A stretch of DNA of 64,000 nucleotides from Tomocerus qinae. Its lineage: Eukaryota; Arthropoda; Collembola; Entomobryomorpha; Tomoceridae. The stretch's first letter is position 1; each line of letters begins with the position of its first letter. The DNA is taken from contig CM034550.1 in assembly GCA_020055645.1 (NCBI GenBank), positions 9,543,501 through 9,607,500 of the forward strand, given 5' to 3'. Under the pieces are notes generated by a model. The model had not been told where the DNA came from, searched no databases, and saw only the letters and a list, made by a program, of their open reading frames with translations. The position numbers and the translations under genes were made by a program. This document shows positions 14,750-30,700 of this stretch, in pieces.

Positions 14750-15012
14750 TAGAGTAAAAGTTAGCAAGGGAGTTGGAGTTGTTGGAGGAAATGATGGGGT
14801 GGGCTACTTGCGAAGCAGAAGAGTCGTCTAGGCGGAGGAAAGGCGGCGATTGTTGGACTGAGAGCCGCCTGGAGAGTTTAGCTCCCTCCCAACAAACTCT
14901 TCACAGCACACTCTCCAGTATTCACCAGAGTCTCAACAGACTCACATCTAATCCAAAATACGGCCTAGCCGAGTCGACTATAATAGAATTGACAAGAGTT
15001 CCAACGATCTAG
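14750..15012 (+). promoter_or_regulatory. Candidate promoter / 5' UTR exon upstream of GATA
   Basis: This is one of the most GC-rich short segments outside the coding exons, centred on GGCGGAGGAAAGGCGGC. It coincides with a sharp skew flip: about 73 G to 18 C in 14581-14820 and about 25 G to 68 C in 14881-15120 (hand counts). GGCGGC at 14842-14847 and GCCGCC at 14864-14869 could pair as a hairpin. An open frame of 79 codons starts only at TTG and shows no domain. Its place 1.4-1.6 kb before the GATA ATG makes it the best local guess for the transcription start or a first non-coding exon. Confidence 0.3.
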
Positions 15013-16389
15013 TATACGGACCACGTCCAACCAAAATATTATAGAGAGCATAAACCTCTATTATACTAATCGATACATACATACACAAACTACAACAACA
15101 CATCATAAACCAATAAATATTCTCAATCTGCCCAATTGCTTGAGATCTCTCACTCAAAACGTCTTTGCTCTCTGTACAAGATTTCTATTCTACTTTACCG
15201 TGTCATTGTCATTGCCGAGAGAGAGAAAACAAGACGACGACACCTTTTTGTGACGGCATAACTATACCTTGCAGTTTTCCACTCCATTTGATCTCCCAAT
15301 TTGATTTCGTTTATTCTTAAATAAACAAGATTATATACTTTTTAATATCATCCTAAGTTTTGTGGACAGACGGAGCTAATAAATCGGTTAACTCTTTTAG
15401 AAACTTGAGAATTAATTCTAAATCACATTTACTAACTGTTAGCCCATATTTTAATCTATCGACTAGTACATTAAAGGAATACTACACTCTACACGAACGA
15501 TACGATCACATTAAATATCTGATCTAATCTGATCAACGGTACGCAACGAACGATTTACAGATTAACCCAAACAATAAGAAACTATTCACACACCAAAAGT
15601 CAATTCACACCTATTCAAGTGTTTTGTTTGTGTTTATATGTGTACCCAGTGCTTGTAATTATCCCTGTTACCTTACTTTAACAGATAACATTATCTCTTA
15701 CCTGATAGCAACTGTATCTACTTGCGTGTACGTGTTTACTTAATTATCAGATACACTATGACTTAACTCTATCAACAATAACAACCCACATGCAATATAC
15801 ATTGACTAATTAAGAAATACTAATCAGTTACTCAGATTTGTTGTGACAAATTTTGCAGTTTCATTTCACTGTAGTGGCTTATCTTCACGAAAGTTTACTT
15901 TGTAAGAGCAAGAGCTGACAGCTGAGCCGAGAAAATTCACGGGGTAATTCTCACAATTCAGAACATTTGAAACAGACACCAGAATTGTTAAAAGTGACAC
16001 TAAATACAAAAGAACTGCATTTTCTAAATGCTACAGTGAATCACAACTGCAAATCACCGGTTTGTGTTTGGTAAAGAAATAAATACCTATGTTTTTCAAG
16101 ATTGCCTTTCAGCATTGATAAAATGATATCAAAGGATTGAAAACACGTTGCAAGTGATTTATACGGATTTGCGAAAAGGGATTTTATTTGTCTGGGTGTG
16201 AAATGGGAAATAGGAGTTGACAATAGAAAATCCCGCAAATGGAGTATTCCGTGTGGGGAAAACGGTCATAAATGCTCCAAAATAAAATAGTGACAATAAC
16301 AGTGAATTTGTTTATGTCTGCAAGAGTGTTTTGAGAGTTGATCGGTAGAAGGGGGAGAGTTTAAGTCTACAATTGGCATTAGGTGATTT
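15013..16389 (+). other. Proximal upstream region / possible 5' UTR of GATA gene
   Basis: This is AT-rich, C-biased sequence leading to the first coding exon, with no coding region recognised. CTGCAAG at 16318-16324 is a plausible splice acceptor that would leave a 65-base 5' UTR on the first coding exon. Confidence 0.4.
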
Positions 16390-16525
16390 ATGGAGACGAA
16401 TTTTGTCGGTGGGACTAACAACGGTGAGGATATGGCCACAGCGGATGTGTTCTTTGGCGAAGTCGCCTCCAACTCACGGGTTGCTCGTTACTACACTTCA
16501 TCCTCCATGCATTCCTATTCTCAAA
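16390..16525 (+). CDS. grn: GATA factor coding exon 1 (N-terminus)
   Basis: This exon encodes 45 codons plus one base. It starts METNFVGG and contains DVFFGEVASN, then RVARYYTSSSMHSYSQ. The aspartate-hydrophobic stretch followed by a YY motif resembles the DVLF...PPYY region near the N-terminus of GATA2/3. An in-frame TGA lies at 16384-16386, two codons before the ATG at 16390, and no AG acceptor lies between them, so coding cannot simply extend upstream through this frame. A second ATG at 16432 (residue 15, before ATADVFF) has a better context (G at -3 and G at +4), so it may be the true or an alternative start. The donor is CAAA|GTAATT at 16526. The spare A joins TG of the next exon to make Met46. 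A possible acceptor for a 5' UTR intron is CTGCAAG ending at 16324. The exon is sure; the exact start is less so. Confidence 0.82.
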
Positions 16526-19500
16526 GTAATTTCTTATCTTTCTCCTCCACAATTATCATTATCACCATTTACATTAAACCTATGTAGCACTAGGTTAAAT
16601 AATTTCACACAATTATGTTACTTACTATTTAAGTAGTATAGGCAGGACAGGACTTTTAATGGAATTAGTAGTGTAGGATGAGTATTAATATAAGTAGACA
16701 ATTACAACTTTTAATTTTTCTGCAAGCTAGACAAGAACCAGACTTAGAAACTTAAGTTGACTATATCTTTGTCACAAAAATGACAATGTCTATATGTGTA
16801 GGCATTATACATAAGCTACAAGACAGCTAAAGTAATTACTGTAAGAAACTTACAATTTGCTATGTAAAATGCCTATCTGCAGCTGTAGAGTTATACTATG
16901 TCGTTCTTATACTGCACTCAACTCCCATGATGATGTGATTTGTGTCCTGTATGTGACTTATCTCTTGCTCATCTTAAATTAGGATATTACCTACAAAGTA
17001 CTATAATATTAAGACGTAAGGCATTATAAAATCATATTTCTACTCTGAATGTTGAGTACGGGACTATTTAATAATTCAAAACATCAAAAATTAATAATTT
17101 TGGAATTATTCTTTCAGGTTTTCTATACGAATGTAGAGGAATATTGTATGTTAGATAGTAAATGTTTTTTATCATTCGGAAATGCACAAAGTACAATACA
17201 AAGTAAGTAAACGGGGATTAAATTGATTTGGGAACATTGAGTAGTAGTATAATTAGATGCAACAGCTAATAGTGAGATTAGGGAATGAAACGGTAGTCCG
17301 TTTCCTAAATATACGTTTGTTTATTAGAATGGCGATGGTTCTGTAAGAAACATGAACTCTGATTACCGTCTGATTTGTTTGCAAATTGAATGAGATCAGA
17401 TTAGAGAGACAGGCAGTCGTAACGAAACGTAACGTAACGTAAATGTCATAAATCTTAACTGCCTCATTCTTATTTCATTATTCTCGTCTCGTGTCATGTC
17501 ATTTGATTGTAAGTTTCATTCAATTCAATAGAAAAGTAGTTCTATTGTGCCAGTAGAATAGTTTGGATAATAAAATCCTACGTTCCTATGTTCTTATGGA
17601 CGAGAGGTACTGCATATACGTAGTTATTATGTCTAGGCACAAGTGGTCGATGATACTTTGAGCTATTCACTCTGACTTGCATTACTATTACATTTTGGAC
17701 TTCACGTGCGTAAATGCCTACATCTAACAATAGTATCTCTGTCCAAAACTTCTGACACTAATAACCAATGTAATGATCTATCTATTCAATTTACTTTTCT
17801 GTATGCATTACACACTATTACTCTAATCGCTGCTTTCCTACAAATTAAAGCACTTGTGTTTAGTAACGCGTACTTATTTGTGCCTGCACTTCATTTCTGT
17901 GTCTTCTGTGTATGCATTTGTCAAGCTAACAAAACTTGGCCACTTTTTAACTGTTTTGACCCCTATCAACTGACAGGGCATTCCATTTTTGTAGTAAATA
18001 TTGAATAATAAGTTTTAAGCTCTTGTTGCAGTTGTAGCAAACTGCATTTCACCACCGAAATGATGCGCTGCACCTTCGGAGGAAATTTTTTTGATATTTT
18101 ATCACTTTAATTTTCCTAGATTAAATACCTATGAAAACTAACTGCATTATTTCTAAATTATGCTTTTGAATTTAGAATAAATAGGTTCTCTGAGATTCTC
18201 AAAGGACTGTTATTGCATAATAATAAAATTAGAATAAAATTGTAATAAATAAATTTGTCCAGGATTATTGCAATTTAGATTGAAAAGCTTTTTATTAACA
18301 TTTACAGGTGCAGGTAATGATTCTGTACTCTTCCACTAGTTCTATTATTGCATAGTATACGTATACGTAAATTAACCACGCAATACAAATTTCAAAAAAA
18401 TAAAGTTCTTGTAAGGGGAATATATAGATTTAAAAATTAAACTGGTATGATAAGTACGGAGGGTTTCCAGTACAATTAATCTACTAATTAGTACACACAT
18501 AATAATGATATGGAATATTTGTTCCAATTTGGTATTTATAGTGCTGATGTAGGTATAAGTGAGTGTATAATGTAGTTGGGGCAGGACAAGGTTGAAAGAT
18601 ATGAAGTGCGATTTACGACTGTGGGCAAGTTGTACTGAAAAGGGTAAAATAAATATGGATCTCGTAGATTGAGATTTCCTTCTATACAAGTCTGGATATA
18701 TATTACGTAAATTCATTGAGTTCAATTCAGTCAGTCATTGAGTGATTTTCATTTCTTAATTGATGAGTTGAGGAAGATAGTAAAGTTGTTTGGCTTATCA
18801 GTGTAGTTGTAGTAAACAAAGTAGATACGCAAGAACTTATTAGCTCCAACTGTAATTTTTAATAGATGCATAGAGATAAAACGAAATTAGAGCTGTGGAA
18901 AACAAAAGTGTAGTGTACAGTCATACATATGGAGTGGCAATTATAATATGGAATTGCAATACACTCACCAAGTGAATACATTTAAGAATGAAAAATACTT
19001 GGAGGAGATAGGGACTAAACTAAGGCACTAATGTAACTCGTGTGAGTCACAAGTAAATACATACAAGAAATACACTACCTACCAACAAAAATGATTACGC
19101 AATCTAATATAAGTAAATAAATAGCCTTAATAAGCTCTAGAATAATAATGGCAAGTAATAAATGTGTAGGTCGTATGCAGTGTGCGTAAACGTTACGCTA
19201 AGTACAGAACTAGTATATTCATATAGATAGATTAGTCAGTTTTGCTAGAACAGAAACAGTAAGTTATTCCTTGGCTAAAAGTTGATTTTAATTCTTGATT
19301 TGGGTGCTCCACTCAATTGCATTCTGACAAGAGCAAAACTCAATTAACTCTGAGCTCATTAAGTTCTCTAACTAAATACTCAGTTCCTTCGACTTGTACT
19401 CAGTACCAACAAGTCTTACTTATTTATTTACTCATGCCAGAAACTCAGATTACAAAGCAAAGCTCTAAACGACTGCTCCAATGATTTTTACGATGCAGAG

Positions 19501-19861
19501 AACGAAATAATAAATTCAGCATGGATTCTTTTACTTAATGGGAATCAAGAATTGAGCTGACTACAATGTGCTGATCCTTACATTGTAGATTTAATAGAAA
19601 CTAAATTTACCCTTGCTTGCAATTGTCGTACCTACTAAATTACCACAATCAAAATAGGTAGATATTCTATATATTTTCCATCTGGATTCCTTTCCCGTAT
19701 GAAATAAAGTCTTATTTTCTGTATCAAAATCTAATAATAGGTTGAAAATAGTATTTTAGAAAATGTAAAAAATTGAATCTAGTGCGCCAAAATGACTAAT
19801 GAAGCCCAAATAATGTGAAAATGACTGTAAAGTAATTAATATTTGTTTGTGTTATTTACAG
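16526..19861 (+). other. GATA intron 1 (3.3 kb)
   Basis: This is AT-rich intron DNA bounded by GTAATT and TTTACAG. It contains a short tandem run of AACGT units at 17419-17442 and a GTATACGTATAC palindrome near 18355-18366. A G-rich stretch with minus-strand open frames (about 18370-18725) reflects base composition. I see no exon-like sequence. Confidence 0.85.
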
Positions 19862-20668
19862 TGCGAATGGCCGGTTCGGGGTCAGTAGGAGGAAGTCCGA
19901 CAGGGACTCACCCCGGTTCCAATCCCCATGGAGTGTGCCGGCCACATTTCCACCACCCACCACCCTTACACCACCCGTGGTTACCTAGCTCGTCCCCCGT
20001 GTCAATGTCCGACAAATACCCGGGCTGGTCACATCACCTGAATACGAACGCTTCTTCCTTCCCAACAGCCACCTCCTCGCACTCACATCACGGCAAGTCC
20101 TCCGGAAGTTCCGCCCATCATCACCCCCACAATTCGATATTTCCGTTCCCGCCGACGCCACCAAAGGACACAACACCCGAGACAATAACGCCTACCTCAA
20201 GTCACCAAGATATGTACGGAGGAGGAGGAGGTGGTGGAGGTTCCGGCACACCGTCCAACTCTGGCGGTGGCGGCAGTGATGACGTCAAGCCTTCGGGTCT
20301 CCTCTCAATCCCCCACAGTGGAGGTAATTCCGGCGGCAGTGGTAACGGAGCCCTCAAGCCAAGTCGAGAAGGTAGTACAACAAGCAGTAGCACTAATTAT
20401 CATCACCATCACGGAAACCATCAATCAGGAGAGTTTTACCATCCCGCCTCCGACCCTCATCACCCCTACTTCGCCGCATCCCACCAACATTTATTTTTCC
20501 ATAAAAATAGTCCGTCAGGGAATTCTGGCTCGAGTGGTGGGGGCGGCGGTGGAGGCGGCGGCGGGAGTGCCTCCTCACAAAATCCTGCTAACAATTTTAG
20601 TTCGAATTCCTCATCCTCGTCTAAAAGTGGTGGAAACTCGCAGAGAAATAAAAATCGATCTAGTGCCG
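19862..20668 (+). CDS. grn: GATA factor coding exon 2 (Ser/Gly/His-rich transactivation region)
   Basis: The exon begins after a good acceptor (GTGTTATTTACAG) and ends at GCCG|GTAAGA. It encodes about residues 46-314. Key motifs are MRMAGSGSVGG at the start, VCRPHFHHPPPLHHPWL near residues 70-86 (vertebrate GATA2/3 have SQVCRPPLLHGSLPWL at the matching place) and FPFPPTPPKD at 139-148, a hallmark of the GATA1/2/3 class. The rest is low-complexity: Gly runs near residues 167-175 and again near 250, a YHHHH cluster, Ser-rich stretches, and finally SQRNKNRSSA, which leads into the finger like the KARSST of vertebrate GATA3. It is probably a disordered activation region. G+C content is clearly above the flanking introns. 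Long open frames on the opposite strand and in the shifted + frame are shadows of the Gly/Ser/His codon runs. The G run and H runs are likely to vary in length between individuals. Confidence 0.93.
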
Positions 20669-24752
<4,084 letters not shown>

Positions 24753-27700
24753 TAACAATCATAAATTGCTTAAGGCTCAGTTTTGATACTGGATATCTAT
24801 TGATACTATAGTTTATATTATACTATATAAGTAGATATATCTATAGTTTACAAAGTTTTGAGGCTCGGCAGAAATCTTCCTATTTACATTGATCATGTGT
24901 AAAGCGAAATATGTTGTGAGGAGGGTTACATGTAATAATGTAAGTTGTAAGTATATCCAATTAGGTAGAATGGTTACATCTTGTGGGTCCAATCATCATA
25001 ATTAGACACTCTTCTATAATAATACGGCCCTATAGTTTAGCGGTGGTGTACCTTATTGTCTATCGGTACTTGTTTCTCAGCGATTTTCTGTATTTTGAAA
25101 GATTAGTCAAGAACCAAAGGAGTACAAATCCCAAATAAATATAATATTTACGCTCCTCTTAATTATTTCAATTGTTCTTTTTTGCGTTGCATGAGTTACA
25201 TTTGGTAGTCACTTGTGGTAGATTGGAAGAATAATGCAGTAGGTGAGTATAAGTACAGGTACAAGTACAAATACAGGATGGAAGTGCATTTCGCTTGGCT
25301 CCATATAGCATATGTTCCTTATTCTTCTGTCGTGTCTGGTTAACCTGGCCTGGGCTGAATGATAATAAGGTGTAGGTAGTTTACTTATGTATTGGGAGTA
25401 AAAAGGTGAACGTTTAGAGAATATCGTCTGCCAAGAGGATATGAAATATGTTTTTTATTCATTAAACTCATTGCACAGAAACAACGGGGTTTATACACAT
25501 ACCACCTTAACTAACTGACTAATCCTAATAAGCTAGTCATAATATTATAGATAGGTTTACATATGGGCACCTTCTCTCCTTACAGCTAAATATTTGTAAA
25601 TTGTTCAGGTGACCTGTTGTTCCACGTAGTTATTGTAGTGTGATGTAATTCAATGCAATATCTATTACAAGTGGGTGCATTGCACATCCTATCTTATCAA
25701 ACAATACATTTACATAGTTTTGGGTTTATATTGTGCATACTTAATTTATAATGTAACACATACAACTATACAAACATTTACTTAGGTACAAATAGGTTAG
25801 ATAGATTCTCGCAATAGTTAGTTTTTCAAAAGGTATATACAACAAGCTGGTGTAAATTTTTCGTTTTGAGGGTATGTTGAGAAATTGGAAGCACAAGCTT
25901 TGCATATGTTTATAAAATGTATTTTAGTAGTTAGGTCTCGTAGAAAATACCTTCTGTGTAATAATAGTCTGTGTATAAATACATATAAGGCGGATTCGTC
26001 AGTTTGTGTGCATAGAAATTCACTTTGGAAGATATCGCAGTTCATAAGACAAAGAGTTGAGCAGAATAGTTATTGTAGAGTGGAGATATTAGAAAAAGAA
26101 CAGGTTATGTTCTGCTCTGTTCTTAAAACTGAGCTGAGCAGGATTCAAAAACTCGTAATTATTTCCGGTCTCTCTTTTACTAACGTTGGAGTACATGACT
26201 ACATCACATCACAGTTGCTCAATTTCAAATATTGAGTTGCAGCCAAAGCGATGGCTAAGTCAAGTCCAAGCAACTCGTTGTATATCCATGTACTAAATAA
26301 ATATGTTGGCATTGTGCTGTCTTCTCACTAAACACATTGTATTTTATGACTCAGACGAAACTGATGTGATGTGAGGGAAATTATGTGTGTTTATGAGTTG
26401 GGAGAGTTTAACTTTACGACGATATGATAAAATACAAAGTCTCCAATGGTGGATATAAACACAATAGTGGAAAGCTCATAAAAATCCTCTGTATATTAAT
26501 ATCGAGCATAGTGAAAAGTCTTGTCCAGTCAACTACACCCGAAAGTTAGAAATTAAAACTACATAGATACTTTAATTTCAACTTCACCCGACATAGTCGT
26601 AGAGATACTAATAATACAAAAATTGCTCTTTTTAAGTGGTGACTGCAACTGATTGTGAGCTGAGAAGAGCAAAAGCAAGAGTTGTACTTGTGGCAATAAG
26701 TAATAAACAGAAACATTATTCAAGTCCAGCCAGGTCATAATACAATCAGACTATGACCACGGACCACCGTTGAAATACAGATAAATAAATAGTTAACTCT
26801 TTTATGAATGACATATACCTGCGTTAAACTCTTATAAAGCATTAAACTTCAATAGAGACTTAATGGTTATGATTTACCGAATTTATCATAGGGTAATAAT
26901 ACCTAGGATCCAATGCGTAGTTTTATAGAAGCTATTTTTATGTATAATTTTGCCCGTTTTTAGTGTTAGTAGCACTAAGCACGCTGTTCGTCTGCGGTTA
27001 CCAAGTTTATATTATTATGGTGCACATTCTACAAGTATCTTTAATCCGATCCCATTAGAATTTAGTACAGTGCATATTGCATAGTACATCTATAATCGTT
27101 TTCAATGTATTACTTTAGTGGCACAGTTCAGCGTGGGGTACTCACTACTCAAATAGTAAACATATTTTATAGGGGCATTTGGCTGTGCGTACGTATATTC
27201 CCTTTTTCAGAGAGGAGGGTACCTACTGAAATCGAAAGTGAAATGGGTTAGGACTTTAAGAGAAGGCGAAGGCAATAAGGCAATTCAAGTTTATATACCA
27301 ACAAAACGAGTGCTGACACATAAAGAGGGAATTTTATGTAATACTCCACTCTGAGCTATTAATAATATGACCCACGGAACCAAATGAAAGAAAGAAATAG
27401 CGGCAAGGCAATAATGTCTCTTTCTGTCTATTTACTAACATCAACTTTACGTGGCTCTTCAATAAACACATTTATTATTTTGACCGGTTTCGCCTGACTC
27501 GACTATGCTAAATTAGGTAACTCCTCATTCCTGCTCACTTTTAATTTATAGCTTATTATGGCCTTTTTGTGTCTTGGTAAGTAATGTCGTTTCACAATCA
27601 TTGTACTTAGTAGAGCACTAGACCAAGCAGTGTAGACGCTATTTATGTGTTTGCATTTTTGACAAATGAAAATGTCAAATAGAAGATAATTCAACTATGA

Positions 27701-30700
27701 AATATTGTCATTAACAATCTAAAGCAGATCAAGGTCCAATAACTGAGTCCGGATGTTCTATAATTTGCAATAAATTATTAATTGCTGATAAGGTAAATGT
27801 TTTTGCATTTTTAGTGTTTTCCATTCTACTGTCAATGTGATATGTGAAGTTTAAAAATATAGATATGGCCTTCTACCGTAAATAAAGGTAATTCACTTGA
27901 ATGAAGGTGAATCTGGCTGTAGCTGGTAGGAGTGCGTATGATAGGAATAATTTGTAGGGTGCTATGTGTAACGTAACGAAACGGAGCGTATGGTGTAGAA
28001 TAAAGCAATAACAACGAAGCTCAAACGAGTTTTTAAAGGAAAAGTCAAATTTTCTCGAGCCAAAGTGAAGAAGTTGGGGAAAAACTGTTGCGGCTCTGAC
28101 AAAAGCAAAAAATACAGGAAGCCTCTTTACTCAACCATTGCATTTTAGAGAACATTTATTTCATTGCTTATCATTACTACACTCGCTATTACTTTTCGTC
28201 CAATTTATTTAGCTCAGACTAACTCTAAGCAAAACGCATATGTCAGTACCCGTAATATTGTATTCTCTTGTAAGTTGTAACAGTTATTAACTTAAATCAC
28301 TTAAAGTTGGAAGGCTTGCTTGGATATCATCCTCTATTTCCCTTTTACCATCTGTGGTATAGTAAACGAAGCTTGAATCATATACCTAGAATATGAGTTA
28401 TCTAGTAAAAGTGCATTGGAATCGCACTCTTTTGAGCTTACACACAGCAAAGTATTTTTATTAGTCATGGATTACAGTTTAGAACTAGCCAAACAGTTTT
28501 AATCAATTATATCGACTGTAATGAATAGCCAAGTTGTTTTGTGCATACACACAATTCAAAATTTGGTATTCTAGTTCAGTCAACAGTCCAGGCTATACTT
28601 TAATTACAACTGTATACAGGTCTATTGCTTCTAATAATTTAGACAATTTAATTTATGCCCAATCAGCTGATGAAATCTTTTCTTAACTCAGTATGCTTCA
28701 AATATGGCTTTTATTGTTTATTTGAATCTGATAATTAAGTTAATAATTTTTGTACTATGTATGTATTTGTATCTGTCGGTGTTGTAAATGATTAAATATA
28801 GATTTAAAATTAAAATGACGCAAGTGTATATTCAAAGTTTAAAAATTGCTGGGTTTGGGATATTCTTTTAGCAGCCTAATGGCGTATATTGTAGGGGAGC
28901 TATGCATTTGTTACGTATTTGAGTTCCATAATTGCTAATTAGTATTTCATACACGTTTTGTTGAGTTGCCGCTCGGTGAGCTACTGGAGTAGTATGGTAT
29001 GGCATCATCTTAGGTTATGTTACTTTAGTTTGAAGCACCATGTAATAAGCAAACGAGTTGGTTAAAAAAGTAATATGAAGTTTAGTTGATATTGAGGTTT
29101 TAGATACAGTAGTCCAGTCATGTCCAGTCACCTACATTATACAATCGAATGCAATCCCCTTTACTAAAGTATGCATATGGTTAATACCCTTGTTGCACGA
29201 GCAGGACTTTTAAGGTTGTTCAGCAAGAGCAGGTTAGGTAGTTACAGTAAATGAAGGCTGTTGGGTTCTTTCTGTTTAGAAATCGACTGGAGTTGATTGC
29301 ATAGTAAATGAGTAAAAGAGAGCGAGAGAATCTTAATATGTAGGGAAGAGACGATGAAATGAAATTGGGCACGTTGAATTGAGCTTGCTAACTAAAAGGT
29401 GATTTCCTTCACTCCAGGCTGTACTGGACGATTTGGCTCTCTTGCGTTAAATGGTGTCTTGTCTACCTTGCTTACTCAAATGGATTGATATGCATGTAAA
29501 TAAATGTTGTCTGATAAGATCCGCCTTCTCTCAAGTGGATTGAGTGGAATACTTTACATTTAATATTCACTTGGTGGGAAATCAGTTTTATACTCAGTTA
29601 TTTCTATTAGCTATATTCCTACATATTTGTGTACATACAAACTCTATCTGTGAAATACCCCTTTTGATAGAACAATGCTATTGCACTGGAACATTTATGT
29701 AGATATTCATTTAATATAATAGATAGCTTTCTACTGTCTTGTAATGTCGTTGGCATTTACATTATGAGATACATGAGTATTAAATATGCACATAAGGTAA
29801 TCTTATGAAATTCAAATAAGCTGGGAATTCAATGAAAAATAAATTGTAGTTAGAATCTAATGTAAATATGGTAAATACATAGTTCATTGCTTCATTTCGT
29901 GGTTTTTAACTTAAGATAAGTCAAATACCTCCGTGTAATATATGCTACTGTATTTAATTTTCTTTTCTATCATCTGTCTACCCTATTGATGTCGCAAAAG
30001 TATTCAGCAGTTCTTGGAAGCGTCAATTTCTTGAAGTGACAATGTTATATCAATCATTCAACCAACGTCAATTTGATATTCTGACGTATTCACAAAGTAC
30101 TGCGTCATGTTGCGAAACACTTGCAAATTTTATTTAGGAGAATGTAATGGAATGGCTACTATTTTTAGACAGTTTTTGTAAATTTGCAAAGAAAGGCAGT
30201 TGGTTATTTAATTGTATTTAAAGGGGGAAACACTAATGGTACTAATGAGAATATATTAGGAGTAGTTAGTTATTGTAATGTTTGTATATGGGAAAGAGGA
30301 GGAAAGGATAGAATTTTGTTTGGCATTTCGCATTTGGGTGAAATAAGACAGGTGATAAAATCAAAAGAGACTCCCATGAATTGGAATTGGAAGAAAAGTG
30401 TCGCTTGGAATTAAGATAGATATCTCCTAAGTAAACTCAGTCGTCAGTCACACTCTGTCAATAAATTCTTATTAGAAGTTTATCGCCGTTAGTTGAGGAG
30501 GAAGCCTAATAACTATAGGAAAGTTGAATTGATTACCTTGGTTTGTTTGTATACGCACAAAACGAATTATTGTCATATAGGGATTTTTAGAATATCACAA
30601 TAATTTACATAGTATACATATAGAGTGATATAAATCAAGAAAAAAAAGAAATGAATTTGGTAAACTGTTTCATTCCGTTCAAGGTAAACAATACAAGGAG

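Noticed and set aside
25885..26235. 116-codon + strand frame in intron 3
   Set aside because: It starts at TTG, has no domain or composition contrast with the intron, and a minus-strand frame overlaps it.
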